Shown here: one piece after another, positions 43,496 through 51,737 of the stretch
Layout of the letters: every line of letters starts with the position of its first letter
Numbering within the stretch: the first letter of the stretch is position 1
Origin: Paenarthrobacter nicotinovorans
Lineage (GTDB): Bacteria > Actinomycetota > Actinomycetes > Actinomycetales > Micrococcaceae
Reading direction: 5' to 3'
Length of the DNA: 64,000 nt
Assembly (NCBI RefSeq): GCF_021919345.1
Contig: NZ_CP089293.1
Location: forward strand, 3,162,001 to 3,226,000
Program-made: the position numbers and the translations under genes
Notes under the pieces: generated by a model
Databases searched by the model: none
Told to the model about the DNA's origin: nothing
The model's input: only the letters and a program-made list of their open reading frames with translations

Positions 43496-44407
43496 CTAGA
43501 AGACGGACCACCCGGTGCGCGTGGTGAACTCGTCCAACGCGGCCACACCTGCCACGGAATTGCCGGAACGCCCCAGCCCAGGGCTCCACACGCTGATGGC
43601 GCACTTGTTCGGAACCACGGCCACGATTCCGCCACCAACCCCGCTCTTCCCCGGCAGGCCCACCCGGTACGCGAACTCCCCGGCGGCGTCGTACGTCCCG
43701 CAGGTGAGCATCACGGCGTTGATTCTCTTGGTTTGCGCCGGTGACAGCACCAGGGTTCCGTCGGCTCCCAGGCCGTTCGAAGCGAGGAACCGGGTCGCCA
43801 GCGCCAGGTCTTCGCAGGTCATGGCCAGGGCGCATTGCTTGGCGTAGGAGTCCAGGACATCATCGACCGGGTTCTCCAAGTTGCCGCAGCTGGCCAGGAA
43901 GTGGGCCAATGAAGCATTCCGGTGCCCTTTGCCCAGTTCGGACGACGCCACGACCTGATCCGTATCGAGGCCCGTATTTCCGGTTTCCTGGCGCATCAAT
44001 TCCCGGACGGCGTGCGCAGCGTCGCCTGTCAGGCTCAGGAGCCGGTCCGTCACGACGATCGCACCGGCATTGATGAACGGATTCCGGGGAATGCCTTCCT
44101 CGCTTTCCAACTGGACCAGCGAGTTGAAGGGGTTGCCCGAGGGTTCGCGGAAGACGCGCTTCCAGATACGGTCGCCGTCGGAAGCCAGAACCAAGGCGAG
44201 GGCGAAGACTTTGGAGATGCTTTGAATGGAGAACTCCACATGGGCATCCCCGGCCGAGAACACCTCGCCTTCCCGGGTAACCACCGAGATCCCGAACTGG
44301 TCCGGGTCTACGGATCCCAGCTGTGGAATGTAGTCGGCCACCTTCCCTTGGCCAACGTGCGGTTGGACTGCGCCGACGATGTCTTCGAGGAGATTCTGAA
44401 TGTCCAT
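43496..44407 (-). CDS. glsA: glutaminase
   Basis: A 303-residue serine-dependent glutaminase that hydrolyses glutamine to glutamate and ammonia. The catalytic Ser-Lys pair is in EFSIQSISKVFALAL near residues 60-65 (SXXK type, beta-lactamase-like fold), and NPFINAGAIVV, LTCGTYDAAGEFAYRVGLPG and KSGVGGGIVAVVP are conserved blocks. It has the usual length for the family, no signal peptide, and no operon partner that is obviously linked. Confidence 0.95.
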   Translation of the reverse strand: MDIQNLLEDIVGAVQPHVGQGKVADYIPQLGSVDPDQFGISVVTREGEVFSAGDAHVEFSIQSISKVFALALVLASDGDRIWKRVFREPSGNPFNSLVQLESEEGIPRNPFINAGAIVVTDRLLSLTGDAAHAVRELMRQETGNTGLDTDQVVASSELGKGHRNASLAHFLASCGNLENPVDDVLDSYAKQCALAMTCEDLALATRFLASNGLGADGTLVLSPAQTKRINAVMLTCGTYDAAGEFAYRVGLPGKSGVGGGIVAVVPNKCAISVWSPGLGRSGNSVAGVAALDEFTTRTGWSVF

Positions 44408-44526
44408 GGGAAACCTCTAATGTCTGGGTGCGTCCCGTCGTCGTTGACGTGGCGCACAAGTGCTCCTGGGGTGCACGGCAACCGCGCACAGCGAGCAACA
44501 CTACCGGCCGTTAGGGGCCGTCCGGT

Positions 44527-45570
44527 TCACACTACGTGGTTGGCCTGCCATCCGAACGCTGGCGCTATGTGTTTGGCCACATTCCCCAGCAGCTTGGCGT
44601 TGTATTCCACTCCCAGCTGGTTGGGTACCGTCAGCAGGACGGTGTCCGCAGCCTGGACAGCTGCGTCATTGGCCAGTTCGTCCGCAAGGGCGTCCGGCTC
44701 TCCGATGTAGCTCTTGCCGAACCTGGACAAGGCTCCGTCGAGGATCCCGACCTGGTCCTGGCTGTCCGCCTGGGCGCGGAGGCCGAAGTAGCGGTTGTCC
44801 TCAGCATCGACGATCGGGATAACACTGCGGCTCACCGAGACCCTGGGCTCAAAATCATGACCTGCAGCGGCCCAGGCTTCGCGGAACATCCGGATCTGTT
44901 CTGCCTGCAATTCATCGAAGGGCACGCCGGTGTCTTCAGTGAGGAGTGTCGAGCTCATCAGGTTCATGCCCTGCTCGGCAGCCCACACGGCTGTTTTTCG
45001 GGTGCCGGCTCCCCACCAGATCCGCTGCGGAAGGCCCGGCGACAGGGGCTGGATGGGAAGCAAACCCGTCGCACCTCCGGAGTAGTGCGGATCGGCTTCG
45101 GCCACGCCGTGACCGGCGATTGCTTTGCGGAACAATGCTGTGTGACGCCGGGCCATGTCACCGCCGTCTTCACCATCGGCGGGGACATAGCCGAAGTTCG
45201 CGGCACCGTTCCGGGCAGGCTCGGGTGAACCACGGCTCACGCCGAGCTGCAGCCTGCCGTCGCTGATGAGGTCCGTGGCGGCAGCTTCTTCGGCCATGTA
45301 GAGCGGGTTTTCGTAGCGCATGTCGATCACGCCGGTGCCCATCTCGATACGGCTGGTCCGAGCTGCGATGGCTGCAAGAAGGGGGAACGGCGAGGCCTGC
45401 TGGCGCGCAAAGTGGTGCACACGGAAGAACGCACCGTCGATGCCCGATTCCTCCGCGGCGACGGCCAGTTCGATCGCTTGCTTCAGGGCCTCGCCGGCAG
45501 TGGGAACCAAGGAGCCGGGGACGCGGGCCCAATGGCCAAAGGACAGGAAACCGATCCGTTTGTTGTGCAT
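44527..45570 (-). CDS. LLM-class flavin-dependent oxidoreductase
   Basis: A 347-residue TIM-barrel enzyme of the luciferase-like monooxygenase class. The start at 45570 (MHNKRIGFLSFGHW) is the usual family N-terminus; the frame extends 13 codons up to a TTG at 45609 that overlaps the next gene by four bases. Blocks AVAAEESGIDGAFFRVHHFA, TGVIDMRYENPLYMAEEAAA and LLTVPNQLGVEYN are typical of this branch. The cofactor may be FMN or F420; sequence alone does not decide. It lies directly downstream of a DHFR-like reductase gene. Confidence 0.88.
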   Translation of the reverse strand: MHNKRIGFLSFGHWARVPGSLVPTAGEALKQAIELAVAAEESGIDGAFFRVHHFARQQASPFPLLAAIAARTSRIEMGTGVIDMRYENPLYMAEEAAATDLISDGRLQLGVSRGSPEPARNGAANFGYVPADGEDGGDMARRHTALFRKAIAGHGVAEADPHYSGGATGLLPIQPLSPGLPQRIWWGAGTRKTAVWAAEQGMNLMSSTLLTEDTGVPFDELQAEQIRMFREAWAAAGHDFEPRVSVSRSVIPIVDAEDNRYFGLRAQADSQDQVGILDGALSRFGKSYIGEPDALADELANDAAVQAADTVLLTVPNQLGVEYNAKLLGNVAKHIAPAFGWQANHVV

Positions 45571-45605
45571 GTCCGGAACAACGCTGGCCGGCGCCTGCTC
45601 ATTCC

Positions 45606-46163
45606 TCAATCAGCACGCCGGTAATGCATGGCGACCGTGCCGTTGCTCAAAGGCTCCGCCGAGACCAGCTCCAGGCGCCGGGTGGCGGGCAGTCCCTCGT
45701 GATACAAGGTGGGGCCATGACCGGCGATGAAGGGATGGAGCAGGAACTTGTACTCGTCGATCAGGTTCAGCCGGTCCAACTCGGTGGCAAGCTTCCCGCT
45801 GCCGACCAGCGCCCCCGCAGGAGTCCTGTCCTTGAGCTCCTGGACCGCCGCTCGGAGGTCGCCCGTGACGTGGTGGCTGTTGGTCCACGGGAATTCACTT
45901 CGGGTAGCCGACACGACATACTTCGGTTTGGTTTCCAATGTCAGGGCCCACTCGCGCAGCGCCGGCGGGGCATCGATTTCCCCGCTGGCTACCAGCGGCC
46001 AGTAGCTTTCCATCATCTCGTACGTGGTGCGGCCCCAGAGCATCGCGCCGCTCTGGTCCAGGAGCCGGGTGAAAAGGGCGTGCGTTTCGTCATCGGCGAT
46101 GCCCTCCCGATGGTCGACGCAACCGTCCAAGGTGACGTTGATGCTGAACGTTAGAAGGCCCAT
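45606..46163 (-). CDS. dihydrofolate reductase family protein (RibD C-terminal-like)
   Basis: A 185-residue NADPH-dependent reductase of the DHFR/RibD-C superfamily. It opens MGLLTFSINVTLDGCVDHRE, has the nucleotide-binding region AMLWGRTTYEMMESYW, and the late block GSGKLATELDRLNLIDEYKF. The true substrate is not known for this group, and it is not the housekeeping folA. It is upstream of, and probably co-transcribed with, the LLM-class oxidoreductase. Confidence 0.9.
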   Translation of the reverse strand: MGLLTFSINVTLDGCVDHREGIADDETHALFTRLLDQSGAMLWGRTTYEMMESYWPLVASGEIDAPPALREWALTLETKPKYVVSATRSEFPWTNSHHVTGDLRAAVQELKDRTPAGALVGSGKLATELDRLNLIDEYKFLLHPFIAGHGPTLYHEGLPATRRLELVSAEPLSNGTVAMHYRRAD

Positions 46164-46283
46164 TTGCCGATTCTAGGGCCACCGGCAGATCGACGCAGCA
46201 GGGTCGAGGTGTTCCTTTTCTGGATTACCTGATTCGCCGGGTCAGGCAGTGTTCCGGTTGAGGCGCTGCACACTTTGAATGAC

Positions 46284-46312
46284 TCGACGCATATACCCTC
46301 CAGGGGTATACT
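46284..46312 (+). promoter_or_regulatory. CsoR-type copper operator overlapping a promoter
   Basis: TATACCCTCCAGGGGTATA (46292-46310) matches the known CsoR operator pattern (TACCC and GGGTA half-sites around a short spacer). The right half runs into a perfect -10 box, TATACT (46307-46312); a weak -35, TCGACG (46284-46289), lies 17 bases upstream. A bound repressor would block polymerase until copper is present. The csoR gene itself is not in the window. Confidence 0.85.
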
Positions 46313-46350
46313 GGCCATGTCCGGAGCAAAGGGAAGGAGCACAGGTAAAC

Positions 46351-46785
46351 GTGTCCAATCGCCTGTCCTACCGGACTTTTGCGGCTTTTCGACGGCGGGC
46401 CTCACTCCTGCTGCTGGTCGCCGCGGTAATCGCCGGCATCTTCGGGATGCACGTGGTCAACGGATCCCATAGCACGCACGCATCCACCGCAGCCGCAACG
46501 CTGCCGACGGCCGCTGCGGCCCACCACACTCATGGCTCTGCGCAGCACCTTTCGCAGACTCCGCTTGCCGAAGCAGACGAATGCACGTCGGGAAGCTGCG
46601 CCTGCTCCCAGGCCGCCGGCGCCACGTGCACCCCTTCCCTGAAGACGGGTTCCCTCGCTGCATCGGCTCCCGGCGACGCCGTCGCCGCCGATTCCCCTGA
46701 CCGGGGACATGACGAGCCCCAGCCATCCTGGTCCTATCAACCTGCAGGCCCCACCCCGGGGCAACTCAGCATCAGCAGGACGTAA
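46351..46785 (+). CDS. DUF6153-like copper-associated membrane or exported protein
   Basis: A 144-residue protein. The GTG at 46351 is chosen because AAGGGAAGGAG lies upstream. A basic N-terminus is followed by one hydrophobic segment, SLLLLVAAVIAGIFGMHVV, then a His/Ala/Ser-rich region (HSTHASTAAATLPTAAAAHH) and a CTSGSCACS cluster that could bind metal. The layout resembles the small DUF6153 proteins of actinobacteria; the assignment is by eye. It is the first gene after the CsoR-type operator and precedes a DUF305 lipoprotein, so a role in copper handling at the cell surface is inferred. Confidence 0.75.
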   Translation: MSNRLSYRTFAAFRRRASLLLLVAAVIAGIFGMHVVNGSHSTHASTAAATLPTAAAAHHTHGSAQHLSQTPLAEADECTSGSCACSQAAGATCTPSLKTGSLAASAPGDAVAADSPDRGHDEPQPSWSYQPAGPTPGQLSISRT

Positions 46786-46911
46786 GCACTGGACAGGGTC
46801 GCCGACTGGCAACCCTGCCGTACCCCCGACGCCCCAAAGCCTCGGGGCACTCATCTGCTTACCCTTGGCGGCATCAATGAGCCGCCTGAATTGGCAAAGG
46901 ACCATTCACTG

Positions 46912-47544
46912 ATGAATAAAACACGCTTTACTGTCACGGGGACTGCCCTTGCGGCCCTGATCGCGCTGGCCGGCTGCGCATCGACCCCCGGCTCCGATTC
47001 GATGCCCGGCATGGATCACGGGATGTCGGGCCCCTCGGCCAGCCCTTCACCAGGCAACGGCTCCGCGGGCAGCTCTGATACAGCCCACAACGCGGCGGAT
47101 GTCATGTTCGCCCAGATGATGATTCCGCACCACGCACAGGCCGTGGAAATGTCGGACGCGATCCTGGCCAAGAAGGATATTCCTGCGTCGGTGACGCAGT
47201 TGGCCGTTCAGATCAAGGCGGCCCAAGCACCCGAAATCCAGAAGATGACGGCCTGGCTGGAGGGCTGGAACATGCCCGTCATGGCGTCCTCCGGGCACGC
47301 AGGACACGGTATGGACGGCATGCTGAGCGAGGCCGAACTCCAGAAGCTCAAGGACGCCCAAGGTACGGAAGCGGCCAAGCTCTACCTGACCCAGATGATC
47401 ACTCATCATGAAGGTGCGGTGGCCATGGCCAAGACCGAGATCGCTCAGGGCAAATATCCGGAGGCAATCCAGCTGGGACGCGACATCGTGACGTCGCAGG
47501 AGCGGGAGATCCAGGACATGAAGGGGCTGCTGGCCGGTCTCTAA
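46912..47544 (+). CDS. DUF305 lipoprotein
   Basis: A 210-residue exported lipoprotein (lipobox LAGC near residue 20). A Met/His/Ser/Gly linker (MPGMDHGMSGPSASPSPG) leads to a DUF305 domain of the ferritin-like type with two repeated motifs, MMIPHHAQAVEMSD and MITHHEGAVAMAKT. These His/Met-rich motifs are probable metal ligands. DUF305 proteins commonly sit with copper-resistance genes. It follows the DUF6153-like gene by 126 bases under the same CsoR-type operator. The ATG at 46912 follows AAAGGA; a start seven codons upstream is possible. Confidence 0.9.
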   Translation: MNKTRFTVTGTALAALIALAGCASTPGSDSMPGMDHGMSGPSASPSPGNGSAGSSDTAHNAADVMFAQMMIPHHAQAVEMSDAILAKKDIPASVTQLAVQIKAAQAPEIQKMTAWLEGWNMPVMASSGHAGHGMDGMLSEAELQKLKDAQGTEAAKLYLTQMITHHEGAVAMAKTEIAQGKYPEAIQLGRDIVTSQEREIQDMKGLLAGL

Positions 47545-47558
47545 CGCACGGAACCGTC

Positions 47559-47592
47559 AACGCCCGACGGCGGGAGGCCGCCGTCGGGCGTT
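47559..47592. terminator. bidirectional terminator between DUF305 and the ABC permease
   Basis: AACGCCCGACGGCGG (47559-47573) pairs with CCGCCGTCGGGCGTT (47578-47592), a perfect 15-bp stem with a 4-base loop. It lies between convergent genes. T runs are short on both sides. Confidence 0.85.
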
Positions 47593-47614
47593 CCGAACAA
47601 CAATGCTCTCGGAG

Positions 47615-48559
47615 TTAGCGCGAGCTGCCTGCCAGCAGACCCCTGCGCTGCAGGAGGCGCTTCTCGATCGGCCCGAACACCAGGAGCTCGATCAGGATGC
47701 CCACGAACAGGATCAACAGGATCGCGGCCATGACGATAGCCATATCGGACAACGCGCGGCCCTGGTCAAGGAGCGAGCCCAGGCCGAAGCCGATGGTGCC
47801 ACCCACAGCAATGATTTCAGCCGCCATCAGTGAGCGCCAGGAGAAGGCCCACCCTTGCTTCAAGCCACCGATGTACCCGGGAAGGGCCGCGGGAAGGACG
47901 ATCTGCAGCGCCATCTGGAGCCGGTTCGCACCAAGGACGGTTCCAACGCTGCGGTACTGCGGCGGGATCTGGTCGACGCCGGAGATGAGCCCGTTGATGA
48001 TGGACGGGATGGCACCCATGAGGACCACAAAGTACACGGTTGCGTCCGTCAAACCGAACCAGATGATGGCGGCGGGAACCCAGGCCACTGACGGCAACAC
48101 CTGAAGACCGGAAATCAGCGGACCGAAGGCACGCCGCAGAGGCGCAACCTGGGCAAGCAGCAAGCCCACGGGCGTGGCGACGACGACCGAGATCAGGAAG
48201 CCAACCAAGCCGCGCTGCAACGAAGTCCACACGGATTCCTGGACCTTGCCCTCACTCCACAGGACCACAAGCTGGTTGAGCACATCAAGAGGACCGGGAA
48301 CCTGGTCTCGGCGCTTGAGGCCCAGCGACACGTAGAACTGCCAGGCGAGGATGAGGACCACCAGCGCCACGACGGGAAGGAGGACACGCTTCCAGTCGAT
48401 GCCTCGCTTGCCCCCGACGTCTGACTGGAGGTTGTCCAAACCTGCTTCGAGGTCGCGGAGATCCGAGGCATTGCCCTTCAGCGACGGCGACGTGATGTGT
48501 TCTTTGGATTCGGTCACGGGAAGGGTCCGCTCTTCGGTGGTGATGGGGTTACTTGGCAT
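47615..48559 (-). CDS. ABC transporter permease, SsuC/TauC-like
   Basis: A 314-residue inner-membrane permease of the nitrate/sulfonate/taurine family. A polar leader of about 65 residues precedes six hydrophobic segments (VLLPVVALVVLILAWQFYV). The family blocks are ISGLQVLPSVAWVPAAIIWF and KQGWAFSWRSLMAAEII, the latter carrying the coupling loop for the ATPase. The start at 48559 (MPSNPITTEE) gives an 11-base overlap with the ATPase gene. Confidence 0.92.
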   Translation of the reverse strand: MPSNPITTEERTLPVTESKEHITSPSLKGNASDLRDLEAGLDNLQSDVGGKRGIDWKRVLLPVVALVVLILAWQFYVSLGLKRRDQVPGPLDVLNQLVVLWSEGKVQESVWTSLQRGLVGFLISVVVATPVGLLLAQVAPLRRAFGPLISGLQVLPSVAWVPAAIIWFGLTDATVYFVVLMGAIPSIINGLISGVDQIPPQYRSVGTVLGANRLQMALQIVLPAALPGYIGGLKQGWAFSWRSLMAAEIIAVGGTIGFGLGSLLDQGRALSDMAIVMAAILLILFVGILIELLVFGPIEKRLLQRRGLLAGSSR

Positions 48560-49280
48560 GGCGGCGGATCTCCTCGCGAAGGCGTCGGGTAATGACACCG
48601 GTCAACTCCCCGGCACGGCCGGCGTCGGTCCGGTGTTCCTCGGTGACTTCCCATTCGGCCACCACACGACCCGGACGCGACGAAAGCAACAGCACGCGCT
48701 GGCCCAGGCGAACGGCTTCACGGACGTTGTGGGTCACGAACACGATGGTCCGGCCGGTTTCCTTCCAGATGCGCTCAAGCTCATCGTGGAGGAGGTCCCG
48801 GGTAATGGCGTCCAAGGCGGCAAAAGGCTCGTCCATCAGCAGCAGTTGCCGGTCCTGTGCCAGTGAACGCGCCAAGGCCACGCGCTGCCGCATGCCGCCG
48901 GAGAGCTCGTGGGGACGCTTGTCCCCCGCGCCGCCCAAGTGCACGAGTTCCAGCAGTTCGTTGGCACGTTCCCGACGTCCCGCCTTGGTGCTGGACTTGT
49001 CGGCCAACTGCAGCGCAAGCTCAATGTTTCCCCGCGCGGTCAACCACGGGAACAAGGACGCGTCCTGGAACATGAAGGCGGCACCATCGCTGGGTACTTC
49101 AAGAGCGCCCGACGTCGGCTTCTCCAGTCCCGCCATGATGTTCAGCAGGGTGGACTTGCCGCAGCCGGACGCGCCGAGGAGGGCGACAAACTCGCCCTGC
49201 GCGATGGTGGCGTTGACGTCGTCCAGCACCGGGGCGCCGTCGCCGAAGCGTTTGCCCAGGTTCTCGAGTACGACTGGCAT
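48549..49280 (-). CDS. ABC transporter ATPase, SsuB/TauB-like
   Basis: A 243-residue ATPase. Walker A GASGCGKSTLLNIMAGLE, Q-loop FMFQDASLFPWLT, signature HELSGGMRQRVALARSLA, Walker B LLLMDEPFAALDAITR and His switch FVTHNVREAVRLGQ are all present. AAGGACGGGACC precedes the ATG. It energises the SsuC-like permease; a hairpin separates it from the binding-protein gene upstream. Confidence 0.94.
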   Translation of the reverse strand: MPVVLENLGKRFGDGAPVLDDVNATIAQGEFVALLGASGCGKSTLLNIMAGLEKPTSGALEVPSDGAAFMFQDASLFPWLTARGNIELALQLADKSSTKAGRRERANELLELVHLGGAGDKRPHELSGGMRQRVALARSLAQDRQLLLMDEPFAALDAITRDLLHDELERIWKETGRTIVFVTHNVREAVRLGQRVLLLSSRPGRVVAEWEVTEEHRTDAGRAGELTGVITRRLREEIRRHAK

Positions 49281-49327
49281 GGTCCCGTCCTTCGTGTTGA
49301 TTGGTAGAGCTGATGTGCCTAAGGGCC

Positions 49328-49366
49328 GGTCCGCTCCCCCATGAGAATCGCATGGGGAAGCGGACC
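49328..49366 (-). terminator. intercistronic hairpin (attenuator) in the sulfonate-type ABC operon
   Basis: GGTCCGCTCCCCCATG (49328-49343) pairs with CATGGGGAAGCGGACC (49351-49366), with one G-T type mismatch and a 7-base loop. It lies between the binding-protein gene and the ATPase gene and would let the binding protein be made in excess. There is no T run, so stabilisation of the upstream message is as likely as partial termination. Confidence 0.65.
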
Positions 49367-49379
49367 AGCCCGTTACTGC

Positions 49380-50531
49380 TTAGTCCTGGCCAAGACCCGC
49401 GGCGGAGGTCTTCTTGCCTTCAACCTCGTTCAAGGTGCGGAGGTCGAAGATGCCGTTGATGTCGGCGGTCTTGGTGGTACCCGCGTCCACGCCGTCCTGG
49501 AGCAGCTTCTTGTACGTCCCGGCGAGCGGGTCAGTGGTGAACTTGATGTTCTGCAAAGCACGCTCAATGACATTCGCCGGAAGTGGCTTGCCTGCCGTGT
49601 CCTTGAGGACTGCGTTGATGGTGGTGGCCTTCTCTTCAGCCGAGGCCGAGTTGAGCCAGTTCACGGATTCCACGTGGCCCTTGAGGAGTGCCTTGACGGT
49701 TTCCGGGTGTTCGGCGGCGAACTTCTTGTTCACGATCAGGATGGTGGTGGTGAAGTCACCGTTCTCCCAGAGGTCCTTCTCGTCAACCAGGACCTTCGCT
49801 CCGGCTTCGAGGACCAAACGGGAGGCCCACGGCTCAGGCAACCACGCGCCGTCGAGCTTTCCGTCCTGGAAGAGCTTCAGCGACTGGGCGTTTTCGGTCG
49901 GGTTGATGTTGACGTCGCCGCTGCCGTCCGTGTTGGTCTTGAATCCCTGGTGACCCAACCAGGCGCGCAGTGCAACGTCCTGGGTACCGCCCAGCTGGGG
50001 CGTGCTGAGGACCTTGCCCTTGAGGTCGGCTGCGGAGTTGATCTCCGGCTTGACCACGAGCTGGGCACCGCCGGATGCTGCGCCGGCGATGATGCTGATG
50101 GACTCGCCGTTGCTCTTGACGAAGGAGTTGATGGCCGGGTTCGGGCCGATGTAGGTGGCGTCGATGGCTCCGGCGTTCAGGGCTTCGATGGCGGCGGGAC
50201 CGGCGTTGAAGATCTGGGTGGTGAGCTTGGTGTCGCCGAGGTTCTTGGCGAAGATGCCCTTGCTGGTACCGACCAGGGCCGGACCGTGCGTGACGTTGCT
50301 GAAGTAGCCGAGCTTGAGCTCCGCCGCCGGTGTGGTGGCGGGGGCCGGCGCAGCCTGGTTGCTGTTGGAAACTGCGGAGGCCACTGCCGCGCCTGCACCG
50401 ATCAGCAGCACGAGGCCGACGGCCAGGGCGATCTCGATGGTGCGGCGGCGCTTGGGCTTGGGTGCGGTCTCACCGGCGACGATGCGGGTGGTACCGGAAT
50501 CGGGTTTCTGTGACTCGGGTGTGTTTGCCAT
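49380..50531 (-). CDS. ABC transporter substrate-binding protein, SsuA-like
   Basis: A 383-residue exported binding protein. A basic segment KPKRRR and a hydrophobic stretch IEIALAVGLVLLIGAGAAVA give an uncleaved or late-cleaved signal; no lipobox is seen. LKLGYFSNVTHGPALVGTSK starts the mature domain, typical of the nitrate/sulfonate/taurine family. It is the first gene of the binding protein-ATPase-permease operon. Sulfonate is favoured because of nearby sulfur genes, but the ligand is not certain. Confidence 0.9.
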   Translation of the reverse strand: MANTPESQKPDSGTTRIVAGETAPKPKRRRTIEIALAVGLVLLIGAGAAVASAVSNSNQAAPAPATTPAAELKLGYFSNVTHGPALVGTSKGIFAKNLGDTKLTTQIFNAGPAAIEALNAGAIDATYIGPNPAINSFVKSNGESISIIAGAASGGAQLVVKPEINSAADLKGKVLSTPQLGGTQDVALRAWLGHQGFKTNTDGSGDVNINPTENAQSLKLFQDGKLDGAWLPEPWASRLVLEAGAKVLVDEKDLWENGDFTTTILIVNKKFAAEHPETVKALLKGHVESVNWLNSASAEEKATTINAVLKDTAGKPLPANVIERALQNIKFTTDPLAGTYKKLLQDGVDAGTTKTADINGIFDLRTLNEVEGKKTSAAGLGQD

Positions 50532-50684
50532 GGGGGGGTCCTTATGAGAAGTGGGATGCGAATGGGGCGAAGATCAGGCCCCGTGACATCGCCCGTGTTG
50601 GGCAAGGAAGGACCATTCCGGAGAGGTCATGCCTTCACAGTAGGGACTGTCATATTTCCGCTTCAATCCCGCAGAAACCAAGGT

Positions 50685-51638
50685 TCACGAAGGTTCACGT
50701 GGCGTCATATTCGCTACAAGCTCTTCAATGTCGCGCGGAGTTGTGCGGCAGCAGCCACCTATGAGATGGGCTCCACGATCCCGCCAGTCCGCAGCGTTAC
50801 CCGCCAGCGTGGCGCCGCCCTGGACACCCTGGGACGGTCCCCACGTTTTCGTCACGGCATCGTAGGTCTCACCCGAATTCGGGTACGCCACGAGTGGTTT
50901 GCCGGAGGCCTGCTGAAGGTTGGCCAGCGCCTCCGACACCAGTTCCAGCGGCACGCAGTTAATGCCGACGGCGGCCACGCGCGGTTCCGCGCTGAGCAGC
51001 GCAGCCACCTGCTCCAGCGGCGTTCCGTCACTGATGTGGCCGCTGTCCCGCAGCGTAAACGTAAACCAGGCTTCGACGTCGAACTCCGCCACGAGCGCCA
51101 ACAGCGCCTCTGCTTCGGCGTACGACGGCAGCGTCTCACACGCCAGGAAATCCGCGCCGGCCTCTACCAGCGCCGCGATCCGTGGCCGGTGGAAATCCTG
51201 GAATTCCGCGGCGGAAAGCGTGTAATCGCCCCGGTACTCGGAGCCGTCGGCAAGGTAGGCGCCGTACGGTCCAACGGATCCGGCTACCAGCAATGGCCCA
51301 TTCGCAGAACTCTCCGCCAAGGCTTCCTGTCGTGCCTCATCGGCCAAGCGGACGCTCAATGCCACCAGTTCCAAGGACTCCGGAACGGAAAGCCCGCGCC
51401 GCGCGAAGCCCTGTGGGGTCGCCTGGTAGCTGGCTGTGATCGCCACGGACGCGCCGGCGTCGAAGTAGTCGCGGTGGACCTGTTTGATCAGGTGCGGCTG
51501 TTCCAGCAGGACCTTGGCAGACCACAGGGCATCTTCCAGATCGCAGCCGTGGGCTTCCAGTTCGGTGGCCAGCGCTCCGTCCAGGACCAGGTCTGTGCCT
51601 GCCTCAAGGAGGGTGCTGAGCGTGGTGTTCTGTGGCAT
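50685..51638 (-). CDS. mmuM: homocysteine S-methyltransferase
   Basis: A 317-residue zinc methyltransferase that makes methionine from homocysteine with S-methylmethionine or SAM as donor. LVLDGALATELEAHGCDLED opens the barrel. The zinc ligands are Cys in GINCVP and the pair in GGCCRTTP. It lies between the cysN terminator (51660-51721) and the SsuA-like gene, in the same direction, with about 150 bases before the latter. It could share a message with the ABC operon, but no overlap or clear promoter settles that. Confidence 0.93.
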   Translation of the reverse strand: MPQNTTLSTLLEAGTDLVLDGALATELEAHGCDLEDALWSAKVLLEQPHLIKQVHRDYFDAGASVAITASYQATPQGFARRGLSVPESLELVALSVRLADEARQEALAESSANGPLLVAGSVGPYGAYLADGSEYRGDYTLSAAEFQDFHRPRIAALVEAGADFLACETLPSYAEAEALLALVAEFDVEAWFTFTLRDSGHISDGTPLEQVAALLSAEPRVAAVGINCVPLELVSEALANLQQASGKPLVAYPNSGETYDAVTKTWGPSQGVQGGATLAGNAADWRDRGAHLIGGCCRTTPRDIEELVANMTPREPS

Positions 51639-51659
51639 GGGTCCTTCCCCGGTAAAAGA

Positions 51660-51721
51660 AAACCGCAGCTTGTTCGTCGGTCACGCCTTAAAACGTGAGG
51701 GTCGCGAACAAGCTGCGGTTT
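51660..51721 (-). terminator. long hairpin terminator of the sulfate-assimilation operon (element D)
   Basis: AAACCGCAGCTTGTTCG (51660-51676) pairs with CGAACAAGCTGCGGTTT (51705-51721), 17 bp, and an inner TCACG/CGTGA stem closes a TTAAAA-containing loop. On the minus strand it is followed by TCTTTT, so it terminates the operon 16 bases after cysN. Confidence 0.88.
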
Positions 51722-51737
51722 GTGACTACGTATGACC

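Noticed and set aside
43384..43638. N-terminal extension of CysG
   Set aside because: It reads as Trp/Pro/Ser-rich antisense of the glutaminase gene and skips the promoter that sits just before the ATG at 43383.
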